Made by a program: the position numbers and the translations under genes. Shown here in pieces: positions 12,537 to 24,021 of a stretch of 64,000 bases of DNA. Position 1 is the stretch's first letter, and each line of letters begins with the position of its first letter. The notes beneath the pieces were generated by a model. The model did not search any database. It was not told where the DNA came from and saw only the letters and a program-made list of their open reading frames with translations. Origin of the DNA: Megalonaias nervosa. Its lineage: Eukaryota; Mollusca; Bivalvia; Unionida; Unionidae. Location: assembly GCA_016617855.1 (NCBI GenBank), contig JAECUM010005013.1:1-64000 (forward strand), given 5' to 3'.

Positions 12537-14484
12537 TTAAATTTAGAACGGATTATCTTAACTAATCATAAGTTGATCTTCAATATTGTCTTCAAATATT
12601 AACAAGTATAAACATACTTTCTTTTTAAGTGCAAATACGTTGCTAAAAGAATATAAGGGTGGGAATGCTGTAATTCATTGCAAGGTACTCTGAGGCTGTC
12701 GTTGTTTAAATGTTTTGCTTCCTGGAACCTGAAGAAGTAACTTAAAGTCATTTATCTTGCATTCTGCTAGCAATAATGTCATGAAAAGCTTTTATGGCTA
12801 TCATACTGAAGAATAATGAAAAGTATATTGCATCTAAATATAACATAATCGTGAGAAAACTGAAAGCTGTGGAGGTACTACCGTTGGGTAAAACCCATTT
12901 AAATATTATTAAGCTGGGTGATTTCCAGAGTATTCTTTTTATATACACAGAAAGTCACAATATTGTATGTACAAGTTCACCGCTTTGCGAAAAATATTAC
13001 AATTACATATACGATAGTGTGACACTTGTGTCATAGAAGGTTACTAGCAATAATTTCGGAACATGCATCTCTCGCCCCCCCCCCCCCCATGTATACCGGA
13101 ATATAATCGCTCTGCCTCTCTCCCAACTCGTCTATTCCGGAAAAGAACCAATACAGTATAGATACATATTACTAATACAATATCAAATTTACTCATATAT
13201 GTTTAAAATACCTATTGAATTCAGAGTATAAAGAATCGCATCTCAAGAATATATAAGCTGGTGACTTACACGTTACTGGAAATATATTTCACCGCATACG
13301 AAAATTAAATTATTGTGATTAATTAAGGGCGTGGATTTAATATATAGGCCGATACGTACAGCGTAAACTTGAGTGGTGGACCAGGACAAGACATTAACCT
13401 CAACGTGTGATCTAATAATAATAAAACTGCAGTCTTCCTGTCCTTTTGATTTGACTTGGAAATATAGTTCATGGCATGTCACAAATTCTACATACTCGAT
13501 CATCGTCTCGGACAAAGTAATTTACTATAAAGACAAATACTTTTTACAGTTTCCTTGCACCTTCTGATGTTAACACTGATTGAATTTTAATCAAATAAAG
13601 TCACTATTTCATTTAATGTTTATCCTTTATGTCAAACTTAATTCAGTTTTTCTTCTGGCATCAACAAATATTAAATATGTATGTTTTTATTTCTTTATTA
13701 TGGACATTATGAACTTTATCCACTTTGACTTGCTGCTTACCTTTAATTAATAGTCGATTTCAATCGCTTTTCAGTATCTTCTGATTCATTAAGAATGAAT
13801 GGATGGATGTTTTCCTTGTTTCATTTATTCTCTTTCTTCGTTCGTTTATTTACGTTTGTATAGGTTTGCATTTGAATGTAACAGATATTCCAGTGTGTTG
13901 GACATCCATTATCTCATTGGATGGAGTTTTAACCCTTTCTAAGACACCTGTTTACTAATCAATTAAAAGCAGTGACCTGCTTTTAGATAACGCTTAATGG
14001 TGAATCACTAATATCTTGTTATGAACCGCTACATAAAGCAATTAAACTCTTAGTAAAAATTTGTGAATCATTTTTTTTTAAATACCGGTTTACTAAATAA
14101 CGATTGATAGGCATCAATGATTGTGAACCTCTTCTTTACACACGGGTATCACGATGAAAAACAACAGAAAACAAATATTTTTGTGGCACACAAAACTAAA
14201 GATATACAGCATATAATAAAACCAAAAGTTGGCGGTGCACATGTTCTCGGTGCCATTGCCATATTATTTGATTGTGCGTGACCCACATCGGTTCCCCGTT
14301 GAGACTGAAAGGAAATGCAGCTTCAGACGTATAAAATATGTAATTTGGGACATGGTTTATTTCTCCGTAAAAATGCGTATATTATTTGTCCAATATTTCT
14401 GAATAAATATTAATCAAGGAAGCATAGACTGTAGTAAAGACCGATAAATATAATCACAAAGATAGCATTCAAAGCAATGTGTGT
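12537..14484. other. Gene-free stretch
   Basis: AT-rich DNA between the ankyrin pseudogene and a SINE tail. It contains a run of 14 C residues (13,075-13,088). Short frames on both strands have no recognisable motif. Confidence 0.5.
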
Positions 14485-14533
14485 GATTTGGATTTTTAAC
14501 GGAGCTTTAGCAATTTTTCAGTCATATCGCTAC
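14485..14533 (-). mobile_element. SINE copy B, distal (3') fragment
   Basis: This segment matches the tail at 63,782-63,830 (shared GATTTGGATTTTTAAC and TTTTTCAGTCATATC). It is separated from the rest of the same SINE (17,655-17,935) by the hAT element. The last 8 bp, ATCGCTAC (14,526-14,533), are repeated at 17,655-17,662. Confidence 0.85.
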
Positions 14534-17500
14534 TATAGGCGTAACGATATACCGATTTACTGGTAAATTATGATATAAAATGCCCGAAATGGTGTATCGC
14601 GATACGAGTACCGTAATACCGGTATACCGTTTTTTTTTCTTCACCAACATTAGCCCGTCCGGAACTAGCTATCAGCATACCAATGTTTTTTTATCAGGTT
14701 TAACGTAGTTACCAAAATGGCGGCTTCTGTGTATGAGTTAGTGAAGAACCCAAGAGCAAAGAGTTCTGTTTGGAATAATTTTTCATTAAAAAGGGGCTTT
14801 AGCACTAATACAATTGACAAAACTGTCGTTGTGTGTAATATGTGTAAAACTGAAATCAAGCACGCTCGCGGTACGACAAACCTCTCGACTCATTTACGGC
14901 GTCACCATCCATCAGTATTTTCCATAAGTACTATGCAACAGAGTGACACAACCTCTAACACAACAGCCGAAGGTTCCATTAAAAGTGTACGTATTGTTTC
15001 AGATCGACAACCAAAGATTGCGGATATGCTAGGTACACAGACTAAATACAAATCTTCAGCACCAATGTCCACAGCTATCACTGGTGCCATTGCTAGTTTC
15101 ATCGTTCACGATTCGCTGCCGTACAGTGTTGTATCAAACAAAGGATTTTTAAACATGGCATCGGTGCTTGATCCACGATATGTTGTGCAATCAATGCAGG
15201 TCTTCCCTGAGAAAATTATCCCAGATATGCATTTACAAGTCAAGGAAGACGTAAAAGCATGCTTGCACTTAGCATCTAAAGTTGCATTAACAACTGACAG
15301 TTGGACTTCCAGAGCAACGGAATCATATGTTACAGTAACTGCATGTTTTATTTCTCTTGACTGGAAACTTCAGAGTTATGTGCTACAAACACGGGCTCTA
15401 CCTGAGAGTCACACAGGTGCAAATATTGCTGCAGTTCTGTTGTCAGCTGTTAATGAATGGGGAATTCCATCCAATCCTCCACTGGTAACTGACAATGCTT
15501 CCAACATGGAGGTTGCAGCATCAGAAGCAGGATGTAACCTACATATTGGTTGCTATGCACACACTATAAATTTAGCTGCCCAGAAAAGCCTGAAAATCAA
15601 TGATGTTAGCAGACTTCTGGACAGGATCAGAAGAATTGTCAGCTTTTTTTCACCGCATTGCAGTTGCTGCAGGAATACTCAGAGACAAAATTGAGCTCCT
15701 AAACTTACCAAAACACAAACTAATTCAAGATGCTTATACCAAATGGAACTTAGTAGCTGACATGATTGAAAGGTTTCTGGAACTACAACCAACTGTATAT
15801 GCTGCACTAACCAGCAAAGAGGTGCGCAGTGTGAACAAAGATGTAAGTACCTTGTCGGAAACTGATATAAGCAATGCTGAAGAAGTATTGGCGTGTTTGA
15901 AACCACTACGGACAATAACAACCGTGTTGTGCACAGAAGAAACAACCACCATATCCATCATTCTTCCACTGCAGAATCAACTGTTGACTACACTTGTGGC
16001 ACCGTCCGATCATGAATCAACATTGGTGAAATACATGAAAGCAACTGTTGTGAATGGTCTTTCGACCAGATATGAAGGAAACAAGGATTTCCTCCAGATA
16101 GCAACTGCTCTAGACCCCAGTTCAAAAACCTCCCTTTTCTGACTAACAACAATTGATTTGAAGTCTTCAACCGCATGGCTATGGCTGCATCCACTTCGTA
16201 CGAACAGAATCAGCCAAAGAAAGTTAAACAGGTATGCCGACAGGATTCAGCTAATGTTCCTTCTCTTCCTGCATTACCAGCCTTGTCAGCTGAGGATATC
16301 AGCACAACTACATCTCACAAAATGAAAAGAATAAAGACAAATGAAGATGCTTCTGACTCATCCACATTAGCTAAAGTTGACCCTGTTTCTGTCTTATCTG
16401 CTAATGCTTGCACTGCTCTAAAAGATGCAAGTTCTTTTTCTCCAAAGATAACTAATGCTGGTTTTGCTTCCATTTTTGGAGATGTATATGTTGTGAAAGT
16501 GGAAAAAAATACTAAGACTGTTCTTGAAAATGTAACTGAAGAAACTGAGAGCTACAAGGATCAATAGTCCATTCCTCTTGCCCAGAACCCATTACAGTGG
16601 TGGCGAGATCATCAACATCAGTTTCCTGTGTTATACAGTTATGCAAGAGAGTTGCTCTGCATACCAGTAACATCTGCCCCTTCTGAAAGTTTTCAGTACT
16701 GCAGGAGATATTGTTTCAAGTCAAAGGGCAGCAATCAGTGCAAAGAATGTTGATATGCTACTATTTCTGAAAAAGAACATGATTATACCTTAATGTCTCC
16801 TTTGTAAACACAATAAACTCTGGACTTTGATGGATTCACTTAAGAGGGCTAGGACACATCAACAAGTTTCTCGAGAAAAATGTTAATTTGCTAATCCTTT
16901 GTTTCAAACACAGCTAAATAAGCTGACATCTTCCAACCTTGTACAGTTATCTTGTGTTCTTTCTTTTATTGGAGAATTATAGTTTGACAGTGTTGCCAAG
17001 TTATAGATGAAAACAAGGGGTTTACATAAGTGATCAAATTATATTATTAGTTTAATTTTGATAGTCACAAAATACTGTTTCTAGTCAGCCAAACTAGGTT
17101 CTTCTGTGATTTTACTTCTGCTGCCTGTTAAGTAATTAGTCTCTCAGGTTGAAACCAAGAAAGGTTTGGAATCACTGATATTATTAATTTACTATATTAT
17201 TCATTTTTCTAATCAAAGTAGAATATTTATCAATGTGATAATTTGTGTTTATGTGTAGTTTTTCTTGTGTTTATCCCTTGTCATGATTGCACATCAAGAA
17301 ATGAATCTTTAGATCATTTTGATTTGAAGACTTTCTAACCAGGCAAAATAATTCTATAACTCTTGTCCATCATTTTTGTTTCTTGCTTGTAGAAGTTTTC
17401 ACACGTTGATATATTTATTGTTGTCTAAACAAGTGATGTGATTATTACAGTTAATGGGTGTTTTGGTTCATTTTCTTCTTCATATTTTATTAAATGCAAG

Positions 17501-17654
17501 GAAATTGCTCATTATTTCAGTATAAAATATGCAAAATCAACATTCAAGTCATAAATGATATCAATGACCAATACGTATTGATACTTATCGCAATACAGAC
17601 ATGCCATATTGCAATATATTGTAATACATTTTTTCCTGGCAATATTCACCCCTA
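14534..17654 (+). mobile_element. hAT-superfamily DNA transposon (ZBED type)
   Basis: The element interrupts SINE copy B and is flanked by the identical 8-bp direct repeat ATCGCTAC (14,526-14,533 and 17,655-17,662), the hallmark target duplication of hAT elements. Its ends are short imperfect inverted repeats: TAGGCGTAACGATA at the left, after an extra TA, and TAGGGGTGAATATTG read inward from the right. Subterminal regions are rich in CGATAC/CAATAC motifs on both sides, possible transposase binding sites. It carries one transposase pseudogene and about 860 bp of 3' non-coding sequence. Confidence 0.9.
14717..16793 (+). pseudogene. hAT transposase remnant, BED finger (ZBED1-like)
   Basis: The first block (14,717-15,694) starts with a BED zinc finger (Cys-x2-Cys near residues 41-44, then an H-x4-H type end). 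It continues into the RNase H-like catalytic core with TTDSWTS and VTDNASNM, where the D residues are the expected acidic positions, and CYAHTINLA. A frameshift at about 15,640 moves reading to 15,600-16,142. A stop at 16,142 and another frameshift lead to the last block from 16,175. The C-terminal hAT dimerisation region (NPLQWWRDHQ) follows and ends at a stop at 16,791-16,793. At least one more stop (16,565) lies inside. The layout matches a complete ancestral transposase of about 650-690 residues that is now inactive. Confidence 0.9.
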
Positions 17655-17935
17655 ATCGCTACGATGTCTGCAGTGTGGCAGTTTATAGCGATGTATATCA
17701 CTGGGGAATCATGTCGCAGACATGTAGCATCATGTCCCGCCCAGTCACATTATCCTGACATCAGGTCGACCAGTCCTAACACTAACCTCTTAACGCTGGG
17801 GGCCCAGCGAGGCAGCTGTTACTACCATTTTTTTAAAGTCTTTGGTATGACTCGGCCGTGGTTCGAACCCACGACCTTCCGCATCCGAGGCGGACGCTCT
17901 AACCACTAGGTCACCGGAGCGGTCTCATTCAAAGC
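17655..17935 (-). mobile_element. tRNA-derived SINE, copy B, head and body
   Basis: Read on the minus strand, it has a tRNA-like head at about 17,925-17,848. The head includes an A-box-like GACCTAGTGG, an anticodon arm with loop CTCGGAT and a B-box GGTTCGAAC. The body is shared with copies A and C. The element continues across the hAT insertion to 14,485. The head is better preserved than that of copy A, yet it is followed by SINE body sequence, so it is not a free tRNA gene. Confidence 0.88.
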
Positions 17936-19382
17936 ACAAATATTAGAAGAGAAATATTTAAAATACTGAACCATAATCTACATTATTTCTTGTTTTGGAC
18001 AGACTGTAACATATCCGACAGTTGGATGGACTAGAATACAATCTTTCAATCATACTTATGCTTAGAAAATGGTGCATTAAATACATAAAGCTTTCTGATG
18101 TTTGCTTACTGTGCATATTTTTCAGAACGGGGACCATGTCAGGCGTCACACATGGCTGGCTATTTCTGTCACTGTAAAAAAAAAAGAAAAAAACGTGGAC
18201 GCAGATATTTCTGTTTAATTTACATTTGTAGATTAATAAAAAGTAATTGGTCTCTCAATAGCACTATATGCAGTTTGAATCTTTCTGTAAAATAAATATT
18301 TTTCCAGTCTTGGCATGTTTATTTCACAGAGACAGAGAGACAAACAGACAGACAGAGGGATACTCTAATTTCATATCCATATTGAAAAATACAATTTGTC
18401 TTGACTGATTTTTTTCCAAGAATAAGAATAATGATGTATGAAGAAGTACATATTAAAATTAAATTCAGATTAAAGGAGTGGAGAGAGAGATAGGGAGACA
18501 GGGAGAGAATGGATATATTGAAGAAAATGCTGATGTCACAGATGTCACAAAGAACGGATTTACCGATTTAGGAACATTCCGACTTGGTAAGTCCTGCAAA
18601 CGATATTTACATTTTAACTCATTGAGATGGGTTTTAGATGCGTGTCTGCAGTTTAATATTTGTCAATACTTATGTTTATAGAACAACATGTATACAAAAG
18701 TATTACCAGTATATGACCGTTAATTACGGCATAATTCTTTTAGTAATAGAATCCAAAGAGAAACTCTGAATGATTCTTTACTGTTTTTGTCACTTATTCA
18801 GTTATAGTTAGGAATATCGTATTATGTTTGATTAAATTATTGAAACTTCGTTCTGGATATTGATTTAAACTACGCTAGAAAACGTTATTTATTATGCATG
18901 AAAACGATAAGTTCAGATAGAGAAAGAATAGTGTAAAAATGTGAAATGATCAATATTAAGAGAGACGAACTATCTCATTGCAATCAGTAATAACTTGTTA
19001 AACACATAAATACACATATTTTCAAGCTGTAGAAGAGATGTTGAACCGACACGTATACCTTGACACAATATAGAATCGACTAATGAAATTTTCAAAAGCT
19101 GAATGCATAGTGTAACTGTACGTCCTTTCATAATCGTTGTGAATTAAGCTGACAACGGTTTATTCTAGGGCAAAAGACATGCCGGAAGAAGAATTATCAT
19201 AATAGGAGTAAATGAATCACATCAGATTTACATTGGGGAAAACCCTTAAATATTGGTTCTTAAGTAAAACAAAAACAAACAGAAATATAATAGTGAAAGA
19301 TCTATGTCTCACAGATCTATGTCTCGCAGAGACAAAATTAATTATCCATGTTATACGAGCCATAATGTGAGAAAAAATAACG

Positions 19383-19460
19383 CAAAAGCGTTAGAATTCA
19401 GCCCTTTCACAAAGGGCTGAATTCTAACGCTTTTGAAAGGGCTGAATTCTAACACTTTTG
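19383..19460. repeat. Perfect 25-bp palindrome plus third copy
   Basis: A 25-bp arm at 19,383-19,407 is the exact reverse complement of 19,411-19,435, with only CAC between them. A third copy lies at 19,436-19,460 in direct orientation to the second, with one mismatch. A transcript of this region would fold into a long perfect hairpin. Confidence 0.95.
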
Positions 19461-19683
19461 CCTCTTCATCAACTGTCAAAGCAGCTTGTACTTTGCAGGC
19501 TTCTTTCATCACTGGCTTAAGACTCGTAGTAAAATTTGGGTGGTTTAACGATGCACGGCCTCCTTATGATGACGCGGAAGAAAAAAAAAAACAAACCCAT
19601 AGCGCTCCACCTTACGAATGGTAGCTTTCTCAGATGCAATATAGCCCTGAACTCACCGTGTATATATTCCTACTTGTGTAGTG

Positions 19684-19747
19684 TGACTCACTGATCATTA
19701 CATTTGAAATGTTCATGACTCACTGATCATTACATTTGAAATGTTCA
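19684..19747. repeat. 32-bp tandem duplication
   Basis: Two identical, directly adjacent 32-bp copies (19,684-19,715 and 19,716-19,747). Confidence 0.95.
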
Positions 19748-21223
19748 TTCGACCGTGATTACATCACCATACACAACTTCCCGGTTGTACTGTATCCGCT
19801 TTCTCGATACTTCATAATAAGAAACGGCGCTCCAAAGTAAATAGTTTCGATTCGGAAAGTTCTGTCAACAAATTTTGAGCTGACGCAAACAAACAATTTC
19901 TGAGCAGACATGAATTGCTTGAGCTGATAATGAACTTTGTTTGCAGTAATGACAAACCGTGTTTGTTTTGATATGCAACAGCCGCTACGGCTTGAACTCT
20001 GGAATGGATAACAATGGCAAAGAGGGTTCTATTTTCGATGCCTGCGATGTATGATGCCAGTTTATGCGAAAAACTGCTATTTAAGCAAAGCAAATCCATT
20101 TATTCTTTAATATACGAGGGCCACTTTAGAATATGCTAGCCTCAAACTTAACCCACATTTTGTTATCCTTCTGCCTATCAAATGCTTCTCTTGCTACCCA
20201 TTTTTAAGAGAGAGTAATCACTTTGACATTCTTAACTGTACCTAAGTATGTTGCTAGCAAGCAATAAAAAATGTTTTCATTCTCGACCAAAAAGCATAAT
20301 TTCATCCTCCGGTAATCCTCGTACCTGAAGCCTATTCAGCTATAAAAACAAGCTGAATGAGTGCATCCAGTTCTTACATGAAAGTGGTCATAATATAAAG
20401 TGCATTACGCCTTATTGGTAGAAATATTTTGCTGTAAATAAAGACCTGATGGCTAAGCACACTTCAGTTTGCCCCATTTCTAAATCGGTTACCATTATCA
20501 AGCAACTATAGTCTTATTTAGATCAAAATGTTTTGCAAAAATAATGCTGAATTAAGAATATCACTGCCAGATACCAGAGAGGTAAGGGGGTGAGCCGTGT
20601 CTGGGGCTCAGCCTGGCGAGGTGATAGCCCGTCTCTGTGATTCTGCGGATTATAGGAGTAGTTTGAATCTTTTTTCGGCAAGGGGTGGGGTGGGGTGGGG
20701 GGTCTTCGAGGTGAAGGGTGGTGGTAGGCACGGCAAAAACAATCGCGTAGCTTAAAATCAGTGTTGCAACGTTTCCCATCACTAAAACGCATTAACTGGA
20801 TATCATTGATCGGGAAAGCGATTATGTGAATACGTAACTGAGAAAGCATGTGCACATCTTGCGTGATTGATAGCGTATGACACTCTAATTTGTACATGTT
20901 ACATGTTCAACTGCAATAAGTTTTGTGTCAGGCACTGACATATACGATACGATTTCGTGTTAATTACCACAGCATGTGTTTAATATACAGAAGATTCCAT
21001 ATCCAATAATTGAATTTGTCCCCCTCATTCTTTAAGGATAACGCTAACGGATCGCATTGTAATAATTGTAATAATCAATATGCTATTATTTTTAAGAATT
21101 CTTAAGAATGCATTGGAAAAGAAACAATGATAATGGTTATAACATTGAAAGAGTTACCTCTGTATCTATATCACTCCATCCCTTCTCCTTTAACTGTTCC
21201 GAATATTACAAGTTATAATAACG

Positions 21224-21225
<2 letters not shown>

Positions 21226-21263
<38 letters not shown>

Positions 21264-21272
21264 TGTGTGTGT
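21226..21272. repeat. (CA)n-(GT)n microsatellite forming a palindrome
   Basis: A CA tract (about 21,226-21,260) switches at 21,261 into (GT)6, giving a perfect 12-bp inverted repeat at the junction. Confidence 0.95.
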
Positions 21273-21713
21273 CCTGATTTTGTGTTTGTAAGGTATATTG
21301 TTAGGTGGCTTCCTGGCCTGCAACTACCTACATACGCCAACTTGTTCAATTATATAAATCTCCGCTATTTGCTATTATCAAATTGAACTACACGGTACAA
21401 TAGATCCATCGTAGTATATTTTGTGACATATCCGAAATCATGTAAATTAGCATTAAATGAACTGCACAATATTTGCCGCTGAGACTCGCAAGCCTTATTA
21501 AAGCAGGCAGGAGTACAAATATAGAAATAAGGGTGTCCACACATTACTTTCAAATTCTAATTAGCCATACAATCGTCGATTGAGTAATGTCCGTCGCTCA
21601 TCGAATGGAAATGTAAGCTATCCAAAAAAAAAAAAATCAATTTCTCACTTCTAGAAAAGAGACTTGGTTGTTGTCTTGTTTTAAGGCCATTTCTCAATGG
21701 GCTATACATGGCG

Positions 21714-21718
21714 GCTGG
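21714..21718. repeat. Polinton target-site duplication, left (GCTGG)
   Basis: GCTGG directly precedes the left terminus and is repeated at 40,310-40,314 directly after the right terminus. Polintons usually show 6-bp duplications; only 5 bp match here. Confidence 0.8.
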
Positions 21719-21986
21719 AGTAGTAAAAGAATATGAGGGTCCTCTATCAAAAGAGGTTTCTAGCTCAGAAGAGAGGTTCCCGGACCTCTTGATTTATCTC
21801 ATATTAAACAGTAAACTATTATATAAAATGGGATTTGAAACAACGTCAAGAAGAAGGGTTGGATTTGATCTAACAAACAGATTCTTTAAAAGATTTGGTT
21901 CTATTAAATCAGCTTCAAAATATACTGGAATAGCGCCTAAAATAATAAGCGATTGTATTAAAAAAGTTGGTTATCATTTATCGAGC
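21719..21986 (+). repeat. Polinton left terminal inverted repeat (268 bp)
   Basis: It matches the reverse complement of 40,039-40,309, with roughly a dozen differences and a few indels; similarity stops sharply after ...TATCGAGC at 21,986. The repeat is open in one frame (from an ATG at 21,708 just outside the element). That frame encodes a segment (SIKSASKYTGIAPKIISDC) resembling a NUMOD1-type DNA-binding helix motif of homing endonucleases. The frame stops at 21,989, right after the repeat ends, which suggests a gene tail lost at this end. Confidence 0.9.
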
Positions 21987-22167
21987 TAAAACAATAAAAG
22001 TAAAAATAATATTCCTCAGAGAGGAATGTGTTTTTGTAGACGGCACAACACATAATTATGGCATATTTACAGCAAGCATATTTACAGCATTATATATTAG
22101 GACTGCACAACACATAATCTTAATTATAAACTTAATTAAGGACAGCAAAACCCCATGTGAACTCCTA

Positions 22168-22735
22168 GATTGGCAAACGACATTCTAACAAGTTCAGTGA
22201 GTACATATAAACTTAATTATGAACCGCACAGCACCTAATCTTAACTAAGGACGGCACGGTTACATATAAACTTAATTCTAACTTAACTCTATGGACAACA
22301 CAACATATAACCCCCACGTGAAAAATCCTAGATTGCCAAACGACATTCTCGAAAATTTAGAAGGTGACGAAACCACCAAATAAACTCTTAGATTCCTAGC
22401 AAGTTTATATGGTGATGAAACAGACACAACCAACTTATAAACCCCTAAATTACCAAACGGTATTTTAGAAAGTTCAGGAGGCGGTCCGTATTTTTTACGG
22501 ACTGCACACCATATAACCCTCATGTGAAAAATCCTAGATTGCCAAACGACATTCTAGAAAATTTAGAGGGTGACGAAACAGACACCAAACCACCATATAA
22601 ATTCCTAGATTGCTAGCAAGTTCAGATGGTGACGAAACAGACACAACCCCCATGAAAAATCCTAAATTACCAAACGATATTTTAGAAAGTTCAGAAGGCG
22701 ATCCGTATTATTTATGGACTGCACAACATATAAAT
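22168..22735. repeat. Degenerate tandem repeat, period about 205-212 bp
   Basis: The core CCAAACGACATTCT recurs, with variation, near 22,173, 22,334, 22,452, 22,538 and 22,666. Longer blocks recur at about 204-212 bp spacing (22,328 to 22,532, and 22,448 to 22,660). In one plus frame the unit reads as an acidic peptide (LPNDILE..EGDETDT), so the array may derive from a coding repeat. Confidence 0.75.
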
Positions 22736-22781
22736 ACGGCACATACAAACGGGGGATTTATCTACGTTCAACAGATTTTAC

Positions 22782-22855
22782 ACACTCTCCCCCATTATCA
22801 ACCCCGGGGAGTGTAAAAGTACACCCACCACGTGGTGACATGGTGGGAGAGTGTA
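22782..22855. repeat. Nested palindromes in Polinton left region
   Basis: ACACTCTCCC (22,782-22,791) pairs with GGGAGAGTGT (22,845-22,854). Inside lies a perfect 12-bp palindrome CACCACGTGGTG (22,826-22,837), as well as CCCCGGGG (22,802-22,809). The segment could form a branched hairpin. Confidence 0.8.
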
Positions 22856-22927
22856 TTTTTTCTGTTTGAATTTCGTACCCCCAATTATTAGAAAAATGGC
22901 ATCGAATCGCCATCGCCGACAACATGT

Positions 22928-22993
22928 CAATCACGAGAATCGAACGCCAGACCTCGAGTACGAGAATCTAACGCGTTAGCACTGGACCAGAGA
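22928..22993 (-). other. tRNA-like segment (possible SINE head or tRNA relic)
   Basis: On the minus strand an A-box-like TGGTCCAGTGCTAACGCG is followed about 30 bp later by a B-box-like GTTCGATTC. The T-stem pairs poorly and I cannot close an acceptor stem, so a working tRNA is unlikely. It may be the promoter part of a tRNA-derived SINE nested in the Polinton. Confidence 0.45.
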
Positions 22994-23587
22994 CTTATCT
23001 TATATATATGTTTCCAAAAATTATCATAAACTCATCTAACGGGAAATTTCTATAAGTGATTAGCATTACATTTCTGATTCTGAAAAACGTTATTATAAAA
23101 TGAATCGCGAAATCTACAACCTTACACATTTCTATACTGATTAAAATACATAACTGCCAGAACCATATGTGCAGGAGATGAAATGACATGTAACTATGGT
23201 GCGTGGATCAATACGACGGCTCGATTTCAATAGTCTGATTACTGCAGGCTATTGACACCATGGCTATTTTAATTTTCCAAACACACATGTTATTGCTGTG
23301 TGATTACAAGTAAGGCAGCTTGTACAAGTGTGCTGTTGTATTTATTTACATAATTACTAGACGATTTATTTACGATTATTTAGCGACGAAGAGAGAGACA
23401 TACGATTTACGAGACACACAAAATAGAGAGCTGGGATATTTTATGCAATAACAAGGGAGACAACTGCTTAATTACACTATCATACAGAGATTTACTTGAC
23501 AACGTTATCTCCCTTAAAAATGCAAAATATACAATTGCTTGATTCCATTAGCTGAGACAGGGCTATCTCATGTTTACAAATTTTTTT

Positions 23588-24012
23588 TTAAAGAACTTCT
23601 TCTCCTATAAATAATGTTTCAACGTTAGCTATTAAAAATGATTTATCATCGTGTTTATACAAATAAAATTTAATTTTTCCGCTTACTTTTCGATGACATT
23701 CAAATAAATATTTCATTGCCATCTTACTGAGAAGATACTTACCACCTTTAACAAAAACTTTTGACCTAAGTCGATATTAATTTTTGTGTATTTTTGTTGG
23801 CTGATCGGATCGAAAAGGTTATCGTATTTCAATATAAGCTCATCTCGTAACTTTCCAAGATGATCAAAATATTTACTGTCATCTGATTTGACAAGCGAGA
23901 GTTTAATTCAATCAAATTTACTAAAACAAATACCTGAAATTTCATCATTAAATTCAAATGATAATTGCTGGCCGTTAATCACTAATTTTTTTTATTTTGC
24001 TACCAACTCCAT
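23588..24012 (-). pseudogene. Small unknown Polinton protein, frameshifted
   Basis: Reading from an ATG at 24,012, just 10 bp after the polymerase stop, gives a conserved-looking protein of about 140 residues. It has the stretch DNLFDPISQQKYTKINIDLG and, after a frameshift near 23,760, KGGKYLLSKMAMKYLFEC, ending GEEVL at 23,588. Two in-frame stops (near 23,994 and 23,908) also break it. The composition is that of a globular alpha/beta protein. I do not recognise a domain. Position and strand suggest co-expression with PolB. Confidence 0.55.
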
Positions 24013-24021
24013 CGACATAAT

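Larger units (their letters stand above)
17936..21713. other. Gene-free stretch
   Basis: No gene is supported between SINE copy B and the Polinton. It contains the palindromic repeat (19,383-19,460), a 32-bp duplication (19,684-19,747), a G-rich patch near 20,680-20,720 and a CA/GT tract (21,226-21,272). Its frames look random. Confidence 0.5.
21987..23587. other. Polinton left non-coding region
   Basis: No intact gene is seen between the terminal repeat and the first minus-strand frame. It holds a degenerate repeat of about 205 bp, palindromes and a tRNA-like segment (listed separately). It also has a GGAGA(C/T)AAC inverted pair (about 23,451 and 23,510) of a kind common in molluscan repeats. 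Part of 22,780-23,560 may be a nested SINE-like insertion. Confidence 0.5.

Noticed and set aside
17848..17925. Possible functional tRNA gene (anticodon loop CTCGGAT)
   Set aside because: The same head plus a shared body occurs at 7,823-8,066, so it is the promoter part of a SINE. The expected tRNA termini are not seen.
20523..20897. 124-residue minus-strand frame with Pro/His-rich segment
   Set aside because: The Pro-rich part derives from a G-rich run (20,680-20,720). No motif, and two frames overlap.
21708..21989. Host gene starting at the ATG at 21,708
   Set aside because: The ATG lies in host DNA while the rest of the frame is Polinton terminal repeat, so the frame crosses the insertion junction and cannot be an original gene.
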